Assembly: GCF_036248275.1 (NCBI RefSeq)
Contig: NZ_CP109181.1
Location: 7,564,001-7,628,000, forward strand
Origin: Streptomyces sp. NBC_01716
GTDB lineage: Bacteria > Actinomycetota > Actinomycetes > Streptomycetales > Streptomycetaceae
DNA length: 64,000 nucleotides
Direction: 5' to 3'
Shown: positions 27,270 to 35,807 of the stretch, in pieces
Numbering within the stretch: position 1 is the stretch's first letter
How the letters are laid out: each line of letters opens with the position of its first letter
Position numbers and translations under genes: made by a program
The notes under the pieces: generated by a model
Databases searched by the model: none
What the model was told of the DNA's origin: nothing
What the model saw: only the letters and a program-made list of their open reading frames with translations

Positions 27270-27867
27270 CACGCCCACGCGACGGTCGGCGTGAGCAGAG
27301 GAGTGAGGGGCTGCCTGGCCCGGAACAAACTCACACATGCTCCCACGCGGGCACGACCACCGCCCACCGCCCACACAAACGCCCACGCACGACGCGCCCG
27401 ATCCGACTACCGCCAGCGAGGGTCGGCCCAGCGCTCCGCACAACCCCGGCACACCCCTTCCGAAGCGACACCTCCAGAACGCAACACGACGAGCGCACCG
27501 ATAACGCGCGTGACCATCCCCGCATCCGCGGGGATGGTCACGGGCCGGATGCCGCCCGCTCGCGCTCCCCGCGCCCGCAGGCGCCCCTCAAGCCGGTGAG
27601 GGGTTGCGCTCCCCGTGCCCCGGGGGTGGCCCACGTGTCCAAACCGTCCGTCGCTGAACTCATGTCGCGCCAGGCGTAGATATCTCGCTGGTGATGCGAC
27701 CGGAGTACGTCATGCGAGCGAGGGCGGGTGATGGAGTTCCGTTTCAACGGACAGCACTCCAGCTGGGATTCGGACGCAGGTGCCAATGCAGATGATTCGG
27801 TCCGCAGGGATCGCGGGTGGAGCCGACGGCGGCCAGGGATGCGGACGGGCGTCTTCAACGGCGCGGC
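27270..27867. other. Gap of about 600 bp holding one large hairpin
   Basis: No coding region is convincing. The stretch contains the 34-bp palindrome listed separately at 27509-27542. The sequence before it is unusually rich in CAC/CCC repeats. Confidence 0.5.
27509..27542. repeat. Perfect 15-bp inverted repeat, single CRISPR-repeat-like hairpin
   Basis: CGTGACCATCCCCGC (27509-27523) is followed by the loop ATCC and the exact complement GCGGGGATGGTCACG. The right half, GCGGGGATGGTC, resembles the 3' half of Streptomyces type I-E CRISPR repeats. Only one copy is present and no cas genes are in the window. It could equally be a strong terminator; both readings are inference. Confidence 0.5.
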
Positions 27868-28066
27868 CTACGGCTCGTGTGAGGGGACTCGCGCCGCCAA
27901 TTCTGCCGCGAAGCGGTCGGCTTGAGTACCCCAGCCGTCATCGGCAGCGCTGAAATGGTGCAGCACATCCAGCAGTTCGTGCGCCTCCGACAGCGTGAAG
28001 AGCACCAACCGTTGGCTCGGTGAGCTCCGGCATGACGTAGTCGGCATCGAGCAGATCATCTTCCAT
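27868..28066 (-). pseudogene. Small acidic protein gene, probably frameshifted
   Basis: An ATG at 28066 opens MEDDLLDADYVMPELTEP. The sensible continuation, RLVLFTLSEAHELLDVLHHF then SAADDGWGTQADRFAAELAA, lies in another frame that ends at 27868. A frameshift near 28010 would join them into a protein of about 65 residues. I do not recognise the family. Confidence 0.35.
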
Positions 28067-28240
28067 GCCGGACAAACAGCAGACATCCCCTGCGGTTACG
28101 CGCATATCGGCCCCGCTCCTGCCCAAGCTGCCGGAGGTACACGCACCCGCAACCCCGCTGTGCCGGCGGGGCCGCGGGCGTCCTGCGTGCCGGTCTCCGG
28201 GCTCCCGCGGAAGTGTTTGTGCCGTCTTTGGCGGATTTCT

Positions 28241-29134
28241 CTACGCGGTCGTGTCACTGGGGTATTTGTAGAAGCCGATGCCGGTCTTGTGGCCCAAGTG
28301 GCCCGCCTGCACCATGCGGGACAAGAGCGCCGGGGGAGCCAGGTGGGGCTCGCGGAACTCCGCATACAGTGATTCGGCCACGGCGAGGGTGGTATCGAGG
28401 CCGATGTGGTCAGCCAGACGTAGTGGGCCCAAGGGATGGGCACAGCCCCGGACCATGCCCTCGTCGATGTCGTGGGCGCTTGCGAAGCCCGACTCGAACA
28501 TGCGGATGGCCGAGACGATGTAGGGGACCAGCAGCGAGTTGACGACGAATCCCGCTCGGTCCTGGGAAACAATCACGTGCCGGTTCAGTCTGTCTGTCAC
28601 GAAGGCGCGCAAGCGTTCCCAAGCCGTGTCGCTGATCACCAGAGAGGGGACCAGTTCCACCAGGTCCAGGACGGGCACGGGATTGAAGAAGTGCATGCCC
28701 ACGACTTGGCCCGGGCGATTGGTGGCGGCGGCGAGCTTCATGATGGGGATGGAGGATGTGTTCGACGCGATCAGGGCCTCGGGACGGGCCAGCGCCTTGT
28801 CGAGCTCGGCGAAGACACGCAGCTTGAGCGCTTCGTCTTCGGGTATCGCCTCGATCGCCAGGTCACGATCGGCGAAGTCCGCGATCTCCGTCGTGAATGA
28901 GATGCGCCGCAGTGCTGCGTCGCGGTCATCCGAGGTCAGCTTGCCCCGTTCCACAGCACGCGACAGGGAGCTCTCGATCCTGCTTGTTCCGGCTTCGAGA
29001 GCTGCTGCGTTGGCTTCGTAGACCAGGGTGTCGAGCCCCTGGCGGGCACACAGCTCCGCGATTCCCGAGCCCATGAGCCCACAGCCCACTACGCCTACTG
29101 TGTCCACGTCAGTTGCCTGTGTCGGCATGTTCAA
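28241..29134 (-). CDS. 3-hydroxyacyl-CoA (3-hydroxybutyryl-CoA) dehydrogenase
   Basis: The product is a 297-residue NAD-dependent enzyme that oxidises 3-hydroxyacyl-CoA in beta-oxidation. It has the Rossmann motif (VGVVGCGLMGSGIAELCARQ), the catalytic Ser/His region (LIASNTSSIPIMKLAAATNR, then PGQVVGMHFFNPVPVLDLVE) and the C-terminal dimer domain (DEGMVRGCAHPLGPLRLADH). Length fits FadB2/Hbd. It begins 5 bp after the acyl-CoA dehydrogenase stop, so the two form an operon performing the first and third steps of a beta-oxidation cycle. Confidence 0.93.
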   Translation of the reverse strand: MNMPTQATDVDTVGVVGCGLMGSGIAELCARQGLDTLVYEANAAALEAGTSRIESSLSRAVERGKLTSDDRDAALRRISFTTEIADFADRDLAIEAIPEDEALKLRVFAELDKALARPEALIASNTSSIPIMKLAAATNRPGQVVGMHFFNPVPVLDLVELVPSLVISDTAWERLRAFVTDRLNRHVIVSQDRAGFVVNSLLVPYIVSAIRMFESGFASAHDIDEGMVRGCAHPLGPLRLADHIGLDTTLAVAESLYAEFREPHLAPPALLSRMVQAGHLGHKTGIGFYKYPSDTTA

Positions 29135-29139
29135 ACTCC

Positions 29140-30294
29140 TCAGACGACGGGCAGGTTGCGCGCCATGACGATGCGCTGGACCTGGTTGGTGCCCTCGTAG
29201 ATCTGCGTGATCTTGGCGTCGCGCATCATGCGCTCGACGGGGTAGTCACGGGTGTAGCCGTAACCGCCGAGGAGCTGGACGGCGTCCGTGGTGACCTCCA
29301 TCGCCGCGTCCGAGGCGAAGCACTTGGCGGCGGCGCCCAGGTAGGTCAGGTCGGTGTCACCGCGCTCGGAGGCGGCGGCGGCCTGGTAGGTCAGGGCGCG
29401 GGCGGCCGAGATCTTCATGGCCATGTCGGCGAGCATGAACTGGACGCCCTGGAAGTCGCCGATCGCCTTGCCGAACTGCTTGCGCTCCTGGACGTAGCCC
29501 TTGGCGTAGTCGAGGGCGCCCTGGGCGATGCCGAGGGCCTGGGCGGCGATGGTGATGCGGGTGTGGTCCAGCGTCTTCATCGCGGTGGCGAAGCCGGTGT
29601 CCTCCTCGCCGATCATGCGGTCCGCCGGGATGCGGACGTTGTCCAGGTAGACCTCGCGGGTCGGGGAGCCCTTGATGCCGAGCTTCTTCTCGGGGGCGCC
29701 GAAGGAGACGCCCTCGTCGGACTTCTCGACCACGAAGGCGGAGATGCCCTTGGAGCGCTTGGCGGGGTCGGTGACCGCCATCACCGTGTAGTACTCGGAC
29801 TCGCCGGCGTTGGTGATCCAGCGCTTCACGCCGTTCAGGATGTAGTGGTCGCCGTCGCGGACGGCCTTCGTCTTCATGCCGGCCGCGTCGGAGCCGGCGT
29901 CGGGCTCGGAGAGGCAGTAGGAGAACATGCCGTCGCCCTTGGCGAGCGGGGTCATGTACCGCTTCTTCAGGTCCTCGGAGCCGGAGAGGATCACCGGGAG
30001 CGAGCCCAGCTTGTTCACCGCGGGGATGAGGGAGGAGCTCGCGCAGACGCGGGAGACCTCCTCGATGACGATCACCGTGGCAAGGGCGTCCGCGCCCGCG
30101 CCGCCGAACTCCTCGGGCACGTGGACGGCGTGCAGGTCGTTGGCCACCAGCGCGTCCAGCGCCTCCCGCGGAAAGCGGGCCTCCTCGTCCACGGCGGCGG
30201 CGTACGGCGCGATCTTCGCCTCGGCCAGTGAACGGATGGCGTCACGGAGCATGTCGTGCTCCTCGGACGGGCGGTACAGGTCGAAGTCAGCCAT
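29140..30294 (-). CDS. Acyl-CoA dehydrogenase
   Basis: The product is a 384-residue FAD enzyme introducing the alpha-beta double bond into acyl-CoA. The FAD/substrate strand is FSYCLSEPDAGSDAAGMKTK, the middle domain has WITNAGESEYYTVMAVTD, and the C-terminal bundle has QLLGGYGYTRDYPVERMMRD, with the catalytic Glu in TQIYEGTNQVQRIVMARNL. The ATG at 30294 has GAGGAAGC just upstream. It is divergent from a TetR gene; the gap carries a pair of 13-bp palindromes, so it is probably repressed by that TetR. Confidence 0.95.
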   Translation of the reverse strand: MADFDLYRPSEEHDMLRDAIRSLAEAKIAPYAAAVDEEARFPREALDALVANDLHAVHVPEEFGGAGADALATVIVIEEVSRVCASSSLIPAVNKLGSLPVILSGSEDLKKRYMTPLAKGDGMFSYCLSEPDAGSDAAGMKTKAVRDGDHYILNGVKRWITNAGESEYYTVMAVTDPAKRSKGISAFVVEKSDEGVSFGAPEKKLGIKGSPTREVYLDNVRIPADRMIGEEDTGFATAMKTLDHTRITIAAQALGIAQGALDYAKGYVQERKQFGKAIGDFQGVQFMLADMAMKISAARALTYQAAAASERGDTDLTYLGAAAKCFASDAAMEVTTDAVQLLGGYGYTRDYPVERMMRDAKITQIYEGTNQVQRIVMARNLPVV

Positions 30295-30685
30295 TGCTTC
30301 CTCGGTGGTCCAGAGTTGGTGCGGCGTTCCGCAATGTGTGACGCGGAGAGGGAGGAGTGGTGTGCGGCGCTGGGAAGAGGAGGCCGGCGCCGCACACCTG
30401 ACCGGGCCCCCGGGGCGGCAGTGGCGAGGGACCGAGCACACCCTCGCGCGCTCGACCGTCAGAGTGCGTGGCTCTGTTCACTGGCTCGTTCTGCCGTGCC
30501 GTGGGGCCCGGTGCTCAGGGGGGTGCCTCATGACGGGGACGCCGTGGGTCCGGCACCGGCTGAGCTGGGCCTGAAGCGGGTGAAGTGCGACGGTGCGGAG
30601 ATTCCGCCGACAGCCTCGCGGGCCCCGGCATGGAGCATGGCGTGCGCCTCAGGTCGAAGCCGAGCACAGGACACCTCGCTCTGTT

Positions 30686-30720
30686 GGTACTCAGTACCCT
30701 CATTATGTGCACTGAGTGCC
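30686..30720. promoter_or_regulatory. Paired TetR operators, family GGNACTSAGTNCC
   Basis: GGTACTCAGTACC (30686-30698) is a perfect palindrome around a central C. TGCACTGAGTGCC (30708-30720) is a near match around a central G. Their centres are 22 bp apart, two helical turns. They lie between the acyl-CoA dehydrogenase and TetR starts. The same motif recurs near a second TetR gene and upstream of the carboxylase operon. Confidence 0.7.
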
Positions 30721-30750
30721 ATCATGTGGAAGGGGGTATACGTTCTTGTT

Positions 30751-31500
30751 GTGAGCGATCAGATCGGCCGACCCCAGCAGCGCGCGAGACGTGAGACCTC
30801 GGAGGGAGCGGTTCCGCGGTCATCGATCCGTGAGGATCTCGTCTCCGCGGCATTCGACCTGTTCACCGAGTTCGGCTACGACGCCACGACGATCGACGAC
30901 ATCGTGCGCCGAGCCGGCGTGGGGCGACGGTCCTTCTTCCGCTACTTCCCAACGAAGGAAGCAGTGGTCTTCCCAGATCATGAACGAGCGCTCGCCGGGA
31001 TGGTCGACTACCTGAACCAGGGCTCTGCCGACCCCGACCCCATAGCCCGGGCATGCGGGGCAGCCCGGCTGGTCCTCCGTATGTATGCCGCCAACCCGGA
31101 CTTCTCCGTGCGGCGCTACGCCCTGACCCGCAGTGTGCCCGCTCTCAAGAACCACGAGATCTCGGTCGTCTGGCAGTACGAGCGGGCTCTGGCCTCGTAT
31201 CTGGAGCGCCGCTTCGCGACATTGCCGGACGGCGGTGCCCGCGCCTGCACGGCAGCCGCAGCGGTCGTAGCGGCTCACAACTACGGACTGCGTGCCTGGC
31301 TCCGCTCCGGAGGCACCGGCGATGCCACTGTGGTCGTGGACAGCGCCCTTGACCTGGTGCACCGCACCTGGAGCAGCGGCGCAGAATCTGTCGTCGTCGT
31401 GGCCCGCGCCGACGCACCCATGTGGCGCGTAGTGCAGCAACTCGAAGAAGTCTGGCCTCGCCGCACCCCTCATACGGATGACACTCAGAACCAATTGTGA
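30751..31500 (+). CDS. TetR-family regulator (first of three paralogues)
   Basis: The product is a 249-residue regulator. The helix-turn-helix is IREDLVSAAFDLFTEFGYDA then TTIDDIVRRAGVGRRSFFRY. The C-terminal domain (VRRYALTRSVPALKNHEISV, then AAAAVVAAHNYGLRAWLRSG) closely parallels that of the TetR at 33073-33756. The GTG at 30751 is preferred to an upstream ATG at 30724, though the AGGGGG is rather distant. It is divergent from the acyl-CoA dehydrogenase operon and probably controls it, with an acyl-CoA as a likely effector (inference). Confidence 0.88.
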   Translation: MSDQIGRPQQRARRETSEGAVPRSSIREDLVSAAFDLFTEFGYDATTIDDIVRRAGVGRRSFFRYFPTKEAVVFPDHERALAGMVDYLNQGSADPDPIARACGAARLVLRMYAANPDFSVRRYALTRSVPALKNHEISVVWQYERALASYLERRFATLPDGGARACTAAAAVVAAHNYGLRAWLRSGGTGDATVVVDSALDLVHRTWSSGAESVVVVARADAPMWRVVQQLEEVWPRRTPHTDDTQNQL

Positions 31501-31683
31501 GGGAACTCGGTTCCCTCTTTGAGGGTGCGGCGTCAGACGTCTCACCTTGCCGGAGTCCTGCGACGGGAAGTGGCGCAGCGCGGCAGACGGCCGGAGCGCC
31601 GGCGAATGCAGCTCGCCGGCGACGTCGGCACTGAGTCTCATCCCATGGTTGCGCGGCCGGTCAGAGGGCAGGCTGCCGTCGGC

Positions 31684-32997
31684 TCATCGACTGACGGTGA
31701 CGTCGAGGGGGGCCCGAAACGAAAGCAGGCCCAGCATCGGAGGCTCGGTTACACCCTCCTCCAGCCGCACTCCGGGCAGACGACCGGCCGCTACCCGCAA
31801 TGCCACCGCTGCCTCTGTGCGCGCCAGGGACGCGCCCGGGCAGCGATGACGACCGACGCCGAAGGCGAGATGATGACGGACATTCGCCCGATCCAGACGC
31901 ATCCGCTCCGGGTGAGGGAAGACCTCCGGGTCGGATCCACTGCCCAACAACATCAGCAGCAACTGCGCGTCGGCAGGGATGTGCACCCCGCCCAGTTCGG
32001 TGGAGCGAACGGTGACCCGGCGCCAAGTAGTGACCGGTGGCTCGCGGCGTAGCATCTCCTCCACCCATGCCTCGGCCAGACCCGTCCGGCGCGGCAGATG
32101 CTGCCAGAGCCCCGGCTCAATGAGAGCCCGGCGCAGTGCCGTGGCGATGAGCTGCCCGGTAGTGGACTGTCCGGCAATGAATACGAAGAAGCAGGCGGCC
32201 ACCGCTGTCCCGACGTCCAGCGGCTCGCCGTCGGGCAGACGATGGGAAGCCAACGCGCCGATGAACGAGGTGGACGGGGCGGCACCGCGCACTGTGCGGG
32301 TCAGCCACTGGTGGAACTCGCCGACGAGCGCGGCCAGTTCGAGTTGCCTGTCCGGATTGGGCCTGCCCCAGAACAGCTCCAGCGAGGCATCACTCCAGCG
32401 AATCAAGGTGGCCGGAGCGACTCCCTCGATGCCGAGGAGCTCCATCAGTACCCGGCACGGCAGCACTTGCGCGAAAGAGCCGAACAGCTCGCAGCGACCG
32501 GTGGCGTCGATCTCCGAACACACGGTGTCGAGCAGATCCTCGGCGACGCGCTGGATGACCGGGACGGCTGCGGCGACACGCTCGGCGTTGAAGAACCGGG
32601 TCACCACGCGGCGCAGTCCGGGGTGGCTGGCAGTGCCGTTGTTGGCGAGCGCGGACGGGAGCGTGAAGTTGGCCCGGGCGAGAATCCTCAACGCCCCGAC
32701 CGACAGCGGGGCGACGGCGTGCAGAGCGTTGTCGGGGCGGAACACGGACGGGGCGAGCAACACCCGGCGCACATCGTCGTAGCGACTGACCAGCCACAAC
32801 CCGGTGCCGGAGTCGTAGTGCACAGGAGCCTCGGCCTGCAGCCGACCCAGCCAGGGGTACGGGTCACGGACGAAACCGTCGCCGAACAGATCGAGCAGGT
32901 CGAGCGGAGCACGAGTGCCGAGCGCCGGGCAGCCTCCTGGACTGGTTCCGGCGGGTTCGCTGTGGGACGGGAAGGTGTGCGGGACCGGGGAAGCCAC
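31684..32997 (-). CDS. Cytochrome P450
   Basis: The product is a 437-residue class I bacterial P450. The I-helix oxygen-activation segment is FFVFIAGQSTTGQLIATALR, the ExxR motif is in VEEMLRREPPVTTWRR, and the heme loop is HHLAFGVGRHRCPGASLART with the axial ligand Cys386. No ferredoxin or reductase gene adjoins it, so redox partners must come from elsewhere. It lies 75 bp downstream of a TetR gene on the same strand. Its substrate is unknown; hydroxylation of a compound entering the catabolic pathway is a guess. Confidence 0.95.
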   Translation of the reverse strand: MASPVPHTFPSHSEPAGTSPGGCPALGTRAPLDLLDLFGDGFVRDPYPWLGRLQAEAPVHYDSGTGLWLVSRYDDVRRVLLAPSVFRPDNALHAVAPLSVGALRILARANFTLPSALANNGTASHPGLRRVVTRFFNAERVAAAVPVIQRVAEDLLDTVCSEIDATGRCELFGSFAQVLPCRVLMELLGIEGVAPATLIRWSDASLELFWGRPNPDRQLELAALVGEFHQWLTRTVRGAAPSTSFIGALASHRLPDGEPLDVGTAVAACFFVFIAGQSTTGQLIATALRRALIEPGLWQHLPRRTGLAEAWVEEMLRREPPVTTWRRVTVRSTELGGVHIPADAQLLLMLLGSGSDPEVFPHPERMRLDRANVRHHLAFGVGRHRCPGASLARTEAAVALRVAAGRLPGVRLEEGVTEPPMLGLLSFRAPLDVTVSR

Positions 32998-33072
32998 GGC
33001 CGGAACCTAACACGTGAAGACGCGCCCCTGTCTCCGCTGTGCGCGGCATCACTCGATCAAGATGCGCCGGCC

Positions 33073-33756
33073 TCAGAGACCGCCACCGTCCTCCACAAGA
33101 CGCCGCAACGAGGGAAGCAGGCTGTCGATGTCCTGCCCGGTTCTGAACGCGACAACAGTGGTGCCACCGCCGCGCTCCGGTGAGGAGCCGGGTGCCGGAA
33201 AGAGAGCGAGCACCTCGCGCATCGCCTCGTGCACTTCCGCGACCGGGTCGGACGACTCGCCCCGCAGCCATCGACGCAGCACGTGGTTGTGGGCGGCGAC
33301 CACCGCGGCGGCCATGAGTTCGGCCCTCAGCGACGCCGATTCTGTCGGGCCACCCATCCACTCCGCGATGAACTCACGGAACAGTCGCTGATAGCGGGCC
33401 ACACTGGCGATCTCCCGGTCCCGCAGGGCGGCCACCTTGCTTGTGAGGGCGTATCGCTGCCTCGCCAGGTCACCCTCGTCCACGTAGTGCAGCAGGACGA
33501 GCCGGACCGCGTCCGAGACGGCGACCAGAGCGGTGTTGTTGCTCGAGGTCGCCAGCCGATCTCTGATCAGCTCCAGGAGCCGGTCGTGGTCCGGGAAGAT
33601 GACGTCTTCCTTGGAGCGGTAGTTCCGGAAGAACGTCGTGCGTCCGAGGCCCGCTCGCTCGGCGATGTCGTCGACGGTCGTCTGCTCGTATCCGCGCTCG
33701 TCGAAGAGCGCGAATGCGGCGTCTGCCAGTCGGATCCGTGCAGGTGGCTTGCTCAT
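33073..33756 (-). CDS. TetR-family regulator (second paralogue)
   Basis: The product is a 227-residue repressor with helix-turn-helix ARIRLADAAFALFDERGYEQ then TTVDDIAERAGLGRTTFFRN, and a C-terminal domain (QRYALTSKVAALRDREIASV, AAAVVAAHNHVLRRWLRGES) clearly paralogous to the TetR at 30751-31500. The tail GGTTVVAFRTGQDIDSLLPS also matches a remnant at 52489-52641. It is divergent from the DUF35 gene; the gap holds two clear operator-like palindromes and one weaker one (GGGACTGAATGCC at 33809). Confidence 0.92.
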   Translation of the reverse strand: MSKPPARIRLADAAFALFDERGYEQTTVDDIAERAGLGRTTFFRNYRSKEDVIFPDHDRLLELIRDRLATSSNNTALVAVSDAVRLVLLHYVDEGDLARQRYALTSKVAALRDREIASVARYQRLFREFIAEWMGGPTESASLRAELMAAAVVAAHNHVLRRWLRGESSDPVAEVHEAMREVLALFPAPGSSPERGGGTTVVAFRTGQDIDSLLPSLRRLVEDGGGL

Positions 33757-33909
33757 GAGCGCTCATCCTTCCCTGTCCTGCCACGCAAACGCCACTCGTC
33801 ACCTTGATGGGACTGAATGCCGCGCTGCGGGTATCGGCTACCAGACACAGGCTGTAGGGCATGACCATTGCGCGCGCAGGCGTCCCCGCGTCCAGCTCTC
33901 ACGATTTTT

Positions 33910-33943
33910 GGAACTGAGTACTTTACCTGCGGGACTCAGTCCC
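33910..33943. promoter_or_regulatory. Paired TetR operators, family GGNACTSAGTNCC
   Basis: GGAACTGAGTACT (33910-33922) and GGGACTCAGTCCC (33931-33943) have centres 21 bp apart, the spacing seen at the other two loci. They lie in the divergent gap between the TetR gene (start 33756) and the DUF35 gene (start 34051). Confidence 0.7.
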
Positions 33944-34050
33944 ATACCGTGTATGTGCACGCCACCACAACGGTGCGACGTGCTTCAGCCGCGATCGGTG
34001 AGCCCTCGCCCCGTCGCGGGTCGTTTCGGGACCGAGGACGGAGAGACGCC

Positions 34051-34503
34051 GTGCTCTATGCAGCGATCGAAACCATCGAAACCACTGACAGCGCCCCCGT
34101 TGAGCAGGAGGCCGGTTCGAGCGTCGTGCCCCCAGACGCGGAACGCCTCGAGCAGGTGTCGCTGGGCGGAGTCGGGGAGGAAGGGCTGTACTTCCAGCGC
34201 TGTCGCTGGTGTCAGACCACTGCCTTCCGCCGTCTGCTGTGTCCCGTCTGCGCTTCAACCGACTTTGCCCGGGAGCGTAGTTGCGGCATCGGTGTCGTCC
34301 GCCACGTCATGGCCACAACCCAGAGCTTCGGGAGACGGTGCGTGCTCGCCACCATCGACATGGACGAGGGATTCTGGGTGTCTTCCAAGATCATCGGTGT
34401 GCCGCCGCGCGTGCGGCTCGGTGTCTCGGTGTGTCTGACACAAGGCGTAGAGTCCGGCGCTCAAACACTCCTCTTCCGCCTCACCGAGTCTCCGCGGCAT
34501 TGA
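34051..34503 (+). CDS. DUF35 OB-fold / zinc-ribbon protein
   Basis: The product is a 150-residue protein. A rubredoxin-like zinc ribbon is visible (FQRCRWCQTTAFRRLLCPVC), followed by an OB-fold half (VVRHVMATTQSFGRRCVLAT, then IDMDEGFWVSSKIIGV). Proteins of this family usually act with a thiolase-like partner in acyl-CoA metabolism and may bind CoA; no thiolase gene adjoins here. The GTG at 34051 has GGAGAG about six bases upstream and is preferred to upstream in-frame codons. It is probably controlled by the divergent TetR. Confidence 0.8.
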   Translation: MLYAAIETIETTDSAPVEQEAGSSVVPPDAERLEQVSLGGVGEEGLYFQRCRWCQTTAFRRLLCPVCASTDFARERSCGIGVVRHVMATTQSFGRRCVLATIDMDEGFWVSSKIIGVPPRVRLGVSVCLTQGVESGAQTLLFRLTESPRH

Positions 34504-34556
34504 ACGGGCAACAGCGCTGCTTGCCCAGCAAGCCAACGATCACTCTCCAGCTCTCC

Positions 34557-34967
34557 TCAGGGGAGAGGCATCGCGCGGGCGCCGTCGGCGACGACGAACG
34601 TGTCCTTCGCGTCCGCCCTGGTCTCGCCCGAAGAGAGGCCGGCGTCCACCGCGATGCAAGACAGCGTCGTGGATCGCCAGATCACATGACCAACAGCTTC
34701 CGTTGGGACCTCTGCGCGGTGCATCGGACGCTGCACAGCATCTACCGGCTGCACGGGTGGAGACCTGACCTTAGGCATGGCGTGTTCACCGTGCCGGCGG
34801 GTGGGGCGGCGCCTGGGTTCCGAAGTCCGGCAGCCGAGTTTGGTCGCCCCGGGAGAGTGGCCAATCTCCGGGTCCTTCAGCTGCCCCGTTCTACCCACTC
34901 GTTGTTGCCCAGCGGGAAAGGGATCGAGCCCTCGGAGCGACTTGGCCACAATCGACGTCCAATTCAT
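34557..34967 (-). CDS. Doubtful open reading frame with strong ribosome-binding site
   Basis: The ATG at 34967 is preceded by AGGAGG at ideal spacing. The predicted 136 residues (start MNWTSIVAKSLRGLDPFPAG) match no family I know, and the central part is Arg/Pro-rich as in non-coding frames. It may be a relic whose start region alone is preserved. Confidence 0.3.
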   Translation of the reverse strand: MNWTSIVAKSLRGLDPFPAGQQRVGRTGQLKDPEIGHSPGATKLGCRTSEPRRRPTRRHGEHAMPKVRSPPVQPVDAVQRPMHRAEVPTEAVGHVIWRSTTLSCIAVDAGLSSGETRADAKDTFVVADGARAMPLP

Positions 34968-35088
34968 GGGCCTCCTGTGAGATGACGCCGGCGTTGTGGA
35001 GGACGTGACCGGCGTCGGCGCGCTCATTGCACACGCGAGCAGAAGCCCCTCCTGGGAGAGAACTGCGCCATAGCGCGCGGATGAACGC

Positions 35089-35751
35089 CTACTTGCCGTC
35101 TTCGTCAGGTTTCAGCGCCTCCATGACGCACGTTGTGACGTCCTCCACCGTGCCGACCGCCGAGACCGTGACCACCAGGCCGCGCGCCTTGTAGTAGTCG
35201 ATGATCGGCTCGGTCTGCGTGTGGTAGACGTCGAGGCGCTTGCGGACCGTCTCCTGCGAGTCGTCGTCCCGCTGGTACAGCTCGCCGCCGCAGACGTCGC
35301 AGACGCCCTCCTTCTTCGGCTGGCTGTACGTCACGTGGAAGACGTGGCTGGAGTCCCTGCGGCAGATCCGCCGCCCGGCGATCCGCTTGACGACCTCTTC
35401 CTTGGGGACCTCGAGGTCCAGGACGGCGTCCAGCTTCATGCTCTCGGACTGGAGCATCTCGTCCAGTGCCTCGGCCTGGGACACATTGCGCGGAAAACCG
35501 TCCAGCAGGAAGCCGTTCTCGGCGTCCGGCTTTTCCATGCGGTCCTTGGCCATCCCGATGGTGACCTCGTCCGGCACCAGGTTGCCCGCGTCCATGTAGG
35601 ACTTCGCGAGCTTCCCGAGCTCCGTCTGCTGGCTGATGTTGGCGCGGAACAGGTCGCCCGTGGAGATGTGCGGGATCGACAGGTTCTTGGCGAGGAACGC
35701 AGCCTGCGTTCCCTTGCCGGCACCCGGCGGCCCGACGAGGACGATACGCAT
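35089..35751 (-). CDS. adk: Adenylate kinase, displaced copy
   Basis: The product is a complete 220-residue adenylate kinase (AMP + ATP to 2 ADP). It has the P-loop (MRIVLVGPPGAGKGTQAAFL), the AMP site (IPHISTGDLFRANISQQTEL), the GFPRNVSQAEALDEM segment and a zinc-type LID (ICRRDSSHVFHV, then GVCDVCGGELYQRDDDSQET). In Streptomyces adk normally lies between secY and map in the spc ribosomal operon. Here only the last 18 codons of secY precede it and no map follows, so this is an ectopic extra copy or a moved gene. No obvious promoter precedes it. Confidence 0.95.
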   Translation of the reverse strand: MRIVLVGPPGAGKGTQAAFLAKNLSIPHISTGDLFRANISQQTELGKLAKSYMDAGNLVPDEVTIGMAKDRMEKPDAENGFLLDGFPRNVSQAEALDEMLQSESMKLDAVLDLEVPKEEVVKRIAGRRICRRDSSHVFHVTYSQPKKEGVCDVCGGELYQRDDDSQETVRKRLDVYHTQTEPIIDYYKARGLVVTVSAVGTVEDVTTCVMEALKPDEDGK

Positions 35752-35807
35752 CAGCGGAGGAACCCTTCGTAATTGCGCTGCTGGAGCCGGCTCTCGATCT
35801 GCTTCAC
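35751..35807 (-). pseudogene. secY: 3' tail of secY fused upstream of adk
   Basis: Directly upstream of adk the frame encodes VKQIESRLQQRNYEGFLR and a TGA that overlaps the adk ATG as TGATG. This is the conserved C-terminus of actinobacterial SecY and the normal secY-adk junction. Before it the sequence is the 3' end of a LysR gene, so the breakpoint is at about 35807. Confidence 0.85.

Noticed and set aside
27511..27540. A CRISPR array.
   Set aside because: Only one repeat-like unit exists, with no spacer-repeat periodicity and no cas genes in the window.
31502..31639. Further operator-like sequences (GGAACTCGGTTCC at 31502, GGCACTGAGTCTC at 31627) after the first TetR gene.
   Set aside because: They are single, imperfect and lie between convergent genes; they were not counted in the operator family.
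34281..34985. A 234-codon plus-strand frame overlapping the DUF35 gene end.
   Set aside because: It overlaps DUF35 out of frame and is His/Arg-rich; no family pattern.
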